Source: Desulfovibrio sp.
GTDB taxonomy: Bacteria > Desulfobacterota > Desulfovibrionia > Desulfovibrionales > Desulfovibrionaceae
NCBI GenBank assembly: GCA_020217165.1
Contig: JAIWOE010000154.1
Coordinates: 1 to 8,807 of the forward strand
DNA: 8,807 nucleotides
Direction: 5' to 3'
Shown: in pieces, positions 5,759-8,807 of the stretch
Layout: each line of letters opens with the position of its first letter
Position numbering within the stretch: position 1 is the first letter of the stretch
Notes under the pieces: generated by a model
The model's input: the letters and a program-made list of their open reading frames with translations, nothing else
Told to the model about the DNA's origin: nothing
Databases searched by the model: none
Translations under genes and position numbers: made by a program

Positions 5759-6727
5759 CTAAGGACACGGGCACTGACGGCAGGACATGGTGACCAGCAC
5801 CTTGAGCCGGGACGGTTGCTCCGCCACTTGCCCCAGGCTCGACATCGCCGTGACCAGGGACAGACAAGCCGCCCGCCGCGGCGGGACCTTTTCCGCCGAG
5901 TAGGTCAGCACATGCCAGGATTCCACGGGGATACCCCTGGCCTCCAGCCCCTGGCCCAGGTAGCGGGCCACGATTTCCATAAACACCCAGCAGCAGTCAC
6001 GGTCTTCCTTGGAACACAGCAAATGGGCGTTGGCCCGCACCTGGCTGAGGAGTTGCTCGGAAATGAACAGGGTGCATTCCATCCAATCCGCCCCGCGCAG
6101 GCGGAAACACAAGGACCAGCACGACCCATACCTGCCGCCCGCATCCACAGGGCACATGCATTCCGCCTTGATCAGCTGGCCCGTAAATCGCACGAAGGCC
6201 AGCTCCAGGGCGCGGGCAACCACCGGCATGATGTCGCTCTCCGGCAGGGAGGGCAGGGAATCCCACAGCACGCGCTGTTTTTCCTCCTCCAGCCAAACAT
6301 ATTCATGCATCACGCTGGCATACTGCTCCGGGGTAATCACGCCATTGGCCAGGAGCGCCTCGCCAACGGTGAAGGTGTGCACGGTCTGGCTGAAGAGCAG
6401 GTCATCCAGGGTGGAACGGGTGAGCAGCCCCTGCTCCACGGCCAACTCACCGATGAACTTGCAGGAATGCTTTTGCAACTCGACCAGGGACTGGACCTGT
6501 TCCGCGCTGAGGAGCCCCTTTTGGACGGCCAATTCCCCAACACGCTGGTTGCGCTGGGCAAGATAGGCATGCGCCTGCCTGAGATCCTCCTGAGAGATGA
6601 GGCCTTTTTCCAACAGATAGCGTCCGAACGCATCATGGAAAGCGTGAGGATACTCGTAGGGCAAATGTTGCATGGCAAGGTGATGCACTATGGGAATGCT
6701 AAAAATCAAGCCGCAGTTCACGTTCAC
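5759..6727 (-). CDS. Cys-rich protein with four short N-terminal repeats and a CheX-like C-terminal domain
   Basis: About 322 residues, apparently cytoplasmic. Residues about 34-143 contain four related repeats of the pattern GxLxxxxGLLxxxxL (FGRYLLEKGLISQEDL, VGELAVQKGLLSAEQV, IGELAVEQGLLTRSTL, VGEALLANGVITPEQY), reminiscent of the repeats at the N-terminus of GspE/MshE-type ATPases. Residues about 166-300 resemble the CheX/CheC phosphatase fold (LELAFVRFTGQLI, then FMEIVARYLGQGLEARG). The ExxN dyad of active phosphatases is not evident, because EIVA appears where an Asn is expected. The C-terminal half has 12 cysteines and ends SCRQCPCP. The start GTG at 6725-6727 is preferred because AAGAAGG lies 7 nt upstream; it overlaps TPR protein A by 29 bp. 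Alternatives are TTG 6775 and ATG 6673. The CheX assignment is tentative. Confidence 0.72.
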   Translation of the reverse strand: MNVNCGLIFSIPIVHHLAMQHLPYEYPHAFHDAFGRYLLEKGLISQEDLRQAHAYLAQRNQRVGELAVQKGLLSAEQVQSLVELQKHSCKFIGELAVEQGLLTRSTLDDLLFSQTVHTFTVGEALLANGVITPEQYASVMHEYVWLEEEKQRVLWDSLPSLPESDIMPVVARALELAFVRFTGQLIKAECMCPVDAGGRYGSCWSLCFRLRGADWMECTLFISEQLLSQVRANAHLLCSKEDRDCCWVFMEIVARYLGQGLEARGIPVESWHVLTYSAEKVPPRRAACLSLVTAMSSLGQVAEQPSRLKVLVTMSCRQCPCP

Positions 6728-7523
6728 GATACTGCCTTCTTTTTGCAATTTCAAGAAGGTCTCTTGCTTCGACAAAATTCTTTTTCAGCTTCAGCGCTTT
6801 CTGGCAAAACCGCTCGCAGGCTTGCAAATTGCCTTTTTCATATAATGTTCTTGCAATATTGTAGAGCAGGTGCTCATCCGTCTTGCAGAGTTTGTACGCC
6901 CGGGCATAGTGCTTGAGGGCCTGGACATAGAGTTTGTTCTTCCGAAGTTGAATCCCAAAATCATTAAACAGGTGTTTGTGTTGCTGCTGGAAAGGATTCT
7001 TGAGCTTGGCCAGCCGTTTGAACACCAGAGCGCCCTTGTCGCTATCCCCGCGTTCCAGATAGGTCAGGCCCAAGCCAAAGGTGGCGCGAATGTTCTCTTC
7101 GTCCACCCGCAGGGCGTTCTTGAATTCGAATTCGGCGCTGAAGGTTTCTCCCTTCTGAAAATGCCGCTCCCCCCGGGCAATGGTGGCGTTGAGGGCATTC
7201 ATGGCCGGCAGCACCCGTTCCGCGTACAGGGCAGGTTCCGGCACATAGCTGTTGAGCAGCTCCTCGCGGCTCACGCATTCGATGGCCCCGGAGGGGATGA
7301 AATTGTCATTGAGGGGCTGGATAGAAAAACGGCCGTCCTCCATCTCCTCCACGTACACATGAATGGACTGGGCGGTGCGCTTTTTGGTGTGACCAAAGCC
7401 CACCACCCCCTTGAGGGTGGTGGTGAACACTCCTTTGATGCGGCCAGCGCTGCCGTTTTTTGGGGGGATGGCAGTCTGCCCGTCTTCCTTCCCATTTGGG
7501 ACATCCATCATCAAATCCGCCAT
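6699..7523 (-). CDS. TPR protein A (paralog of the TPR protein at 4848-5630)
   Basis: A 274-residue soluble protein and the first gene of the minus-strand block. Residues about 28-95 match the N-terminal module of its paralog (GVFTTTLKG, GHTKKRT, FSIQPLNDNFIP). Residues about 110-250 are TPRs with shared blocks: TFGLGLTYLERGD, KHLFNDFGIQLRK, TDEHLLYNIARTLYEKGNL. The C-terminus is strongly basic (KLKKNF, KRRQYRERELRLDF), whereas the paralog ends acidic, so the two copies may bind different partners. The ATG at 7521-7523 has GGGAG 8-9 nt upstream; two further in-frame ATGs follow within 6 codons. The last 150 bp are AT-richer than the neighbours. It overlaps the next gene's probable start. Function unknown beyond likely scaffolding. 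Confidence 0.87.
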   Translation of the reverse strand: MADLMMDVPNGKEDGQTAIPPKNGSAGRIKGVFTTTLKGVVGFGHTKKRTAQSIHVYVEEMEDGRFSIQPLNDNFIPSGAIECVSREELLNSYVPEPALYAERVLPAMNALNATIARGERHFQKGETFSAEFEFKNALRVDEENIRATFGLGLTYLERGDSDKGALVFKRLAKLKNPFQQQHKHLFNDFGIQLRKNKLYVQALKHYARAYKLCKTDEHLLYNIARTLYEKGNLQACERFCQKALKLKKNFVEARDLLEIAKRRQYRERELRLDF

Positions 7524-7619
7524 GCGCCAGGCTCCCTGCCCCCGATCATTCTTGGATTCTCCCCTGCCCTACCCAAGTTCTGGTCCGAGGTAAAGCAGAC
7601 TCCCAGCACGCCGGCGGTG

Positions 7620-7636
7620 CCGCAACCGGATTGCGG
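7620..7636. repeat. Inverted repeat upstream of the PAS gene promoter candidate
   Basis: CCGCAA (7620-7625) and TTGCGG (7631-7636) form a perfect 6-bp inverted repeat around a 5-nt spacer, ending 2 nt before the candidate -35. The position would suit a regulator binding site. It is short and may be chance. Confidence 0.25.
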
Positions 7637-7638
7637 GA

Positions 7639-7669
7639 TTGACTTCGCGTGCACTTTTGCGGATATATG
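7639..7669 (+). promoter_or_regulatory. Candidate promoter for the PAS sensor gene
   Basis: TTGACT (7639-7644, 5 of 6) is followed after 19 nt by TATATG (7664-7669, 4 of 6). The alternative GATATA gives a 17-nt spacer with a poorer match. The start would fall near 7676, about 50 nt before the gene. Moderate support only. Confidence 0.35.
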
Positions 7670-7726
7670 TGGCGTGTAGCATGCTGTGTTTGCAGGCAAC
7701 GCCCTTTCCAGGAGCGCCGCTTCGTG

Positions 7727-8807
7727 ATGTCCCAGGCCACCCCCATGATGCTGGAAATGGAAGCAGAACTGGCCCAGCTGCGGCGTCGCGTGGCCGAGCT
7801 GGAGCAGGCGACGGATGCCCTGCCGCGTCTGCGGGAAGAACTGGCCGAACAACGGGCCATGAACCGGGCCATGCTCAATGCCGCGGCGGAATCCGTCATG
7901 GTGCTGGACCCCCTGGGTACGGTGCTGGCTATCAACGAAGTGGGCGCCCATCGCCTGGGCCAGCCCCCCGACGTCATCCTGGGTCGCATCATTTTCGACT
8001 TTTTGGCCGAAGAACTCGTGGCCAACCGCCGCCGCTGGCTCAACGAAGCCGTGGAGACCAAAAAGCCCATCCAATTCAAGGATGGCTACCGCGGGGTCAC
8101 CTACGGCCACCGCATGCACCCCTACATTGACCCCCACACCCAGGTGGTGCGGGTGGCCATTTATACCAGGGACATCACAGACAGCGAAAAAGCCATCCTG
8201 GCCCTGCGGGATTCCGAGGCCCGGTACCGCGCCATTCTAGAAGACCAGACAGAACTTATCTGCCGCTATCTGCCTGACGGCAAGCTCTCCTACGTCAACG
8301 AGGCCTACGCCAGGTTTTTCAAGAAAAACCGCCAGGATCTCATCAACAAGAACTACATCCCCCACATCCCGCGGGAAGATCTGGTCATCATCCAGCAGCA
8401 CATCATGGGGCTTTCGCCGGAACACCCCGTCACCTCCTTCGAACATCGGGTCATCCTGGACGATGGCGAGATCCACTGGCAGCACTGGACGCACCGCGCC
8501 ATCTATGATGCCGCCCAGCGCCTGACGGAATACCAGGCCGTAGGTCGCAACATCACCCGCCGCAAGAAGGCCCAGGAAGCGCTCATGGAGAGCGAGCGCC
8601 GCTACCGTAGCCTGTTCGAGGACTCCCCCATCTCCTTGTGGGAACAGGATTTCTCCCTCATCAAGGAACACTTCGACACCCTGGCCCGCCAGGGCGTGAC
8701 GGACTTTGCCGCCTGGTTCCACGAGCACCCCGAGGATGTGGTCCATTGTCTGGAGCTGGTGGGCCTACTGGACGTGAACAACGCCACCCTGGAACTTTTT
8801 GGCGCCA
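7727..8807 (+). CDS. Multi-PAS sensor protein (partial, runs off the right edge)
   Basis: A 360-codon open frame with no stop before the window end. Residues about 8-48 form a Leu/Glu/Arg-rich coiled coil (AELAQLRRRVAELEQ). PAS domain 1 spans about 49-150 (AESVMVLDPLGTVLAINEVG, ending VAIYTRDITDSEKA). PAS 2 with its PAC motif spans about 165-284 (YRAILEDQTELICRYLPDG, ending AVGRNITRRKKAQEAL). PAS 3 starts near 293 (YRSLFEDSPISLWEQDFS) and contains the inserted segment FDTLARQGVTDFAAWF before LLDVNNATLELFGA. No membrane segment appears, so this part looks cytoplasmic. The output domain (histidine kinase, GGDEF or other) lies beyond the window. A GTG directly precedes the ATG in frame and sits 9 nt after AGGAG, so the true start may be 7724. 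No haem- or flavin-binding residues are assigned. Confidence 0.9.
   Translation, partial: MSQATPMMLEMEAELAQLRRRVAELEQATDALPRLREELAEQRAMNRAMLNAAAESVMVLDPLGTVLAINEVGAHRLGQPPDVILGRIIFDFLAEELVANRRRWLNEAVETKKPIQFKDGYRGVTYGHRMHPYIDPHTQVVRVAIYTRDITDSEKAILALRDSEARYRAILEDQTELICRYLPDGKLSYVNEAYARFFKKNRQDLINKNYIPHIPREDLVIIQQHIMGLSPEHPVTSFEHRVILDDGEIHWQHWTHRAIYDAAQRLTEYQAVGRNITRRKKAQEALMESERRYRSLFEDSPISLWEQDFSLIKEHFDTLARQGVTDFAAWFHEHPEDVVHCLELVGLLDVNNATLELFGA

Larger units (their letters stand above)
7524..7723. other. Divergent intergenic region between TPR protein A and the PAS sensor
   Basis: About 200 bp with no convincing gene on either strand. It holds a promoter-like pair and an inverted repeat for the rightward gene, listed separately. 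On the leftward strand only weak sites are seen (TTTACC with no good -10 partner), so the promoter of the TPR/CheX-like block is not identified. Confidence 0.6.

Noticed and set aside
5816..6916. A 366-codon plus-strand open frame opposite the CheX-like gene.
   Set aside because: It is His/Gln/Leu-rich, has no recognisable domain, and the opposite strand has clear repeats, ribosome binding sites and operon spacing.
7600..7640. A sigma-54 promoter for the TPR block (GGCACC...TGC on the minus strand).
   Set aside because: The spacing between the GG and GC elements is 12 nt rather than the required 10.
1..8807. CRISPR arrays, tRNA or rRNA genes, insertion sequences, or phage genes.
   Set aside because: No direct-repeat array, cloverleaf, rRNA motif, transposase or long terminal inverted repeats were seen on either strand.

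Overview
This is a GC-rich bacterial chromosome segment. The gene content (TrmFO instead of TrmA, a GlgP-type phosphorylase, paired TPR proteins around a CheX-like protein, and a multi-PAS sensor) suggests a Desulfovibrio-like sulfate reducer (Desulfovibrionaceae, possibly close to Megalodesulfovibrio). That assignment is inference from gene content and style; no rRNA gene or other marker is present.

Layout, left to right. Positions 1-139 (minus) hold the start of an unidentified membrane protein. Positions 183-500 (minus) encode a SugE/Gdx guanidinium exporter. Its leader carries two hairpins with ACGA loops, at 553-576 and 525-538, which match the guanidine-II (mini-ykkC) riboswitch. Positions 637-3195 (minus) encode glycogen/starch phosphorylase GlgP. 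Upstream of glgP, 3296-3463 (minus) contains an unlisted 55-codon frame that looks like a two-helix membrane protein. It is interrupted by one in-frame TGA in a Cys-Ser-Pro-TGA context, with a stable hairpin starting 15 nt downstream, so it is a candidate small selenoprotein. trmFO (3453-4844, plus) is divergent from it. trmFO converges, with only 3 bp between stop codons, on a minus-strand block running from 7523 down to 4848: TPR protein A (6699-7523), a Cys-rich protein with four short repeats and a CheX-like domain (5759-6727), a possible 43-aa ORF filling the next gap (5627-5758), and TPR protein B (4848-5630), a paralog of A. After a 200-bp divergent intergenic region, a PAS-domain sensor (from 7727, plus) runs off the right edge.

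How the parts may work together. sugE with its leader forms a self-contained guanidinium detoxification unit. glgP serves reserve glucan breakdown and has its own promoter-like sequence. trmFO is a housekeeping tRNA modification gene. The TPR/CheX-like/TPR block is tightly packed and probably co-transcribed, but its function is unknown. It lies head to head with the PAS sensor, which hints at a signalling neighbourhood without proving one.

The observations most worth checking are the candidate selenoprotein at 3296-3463, the guanidine-II leader of sugE, and the duplicated TPR genes flanking the Cys-rich CheX-like protein.
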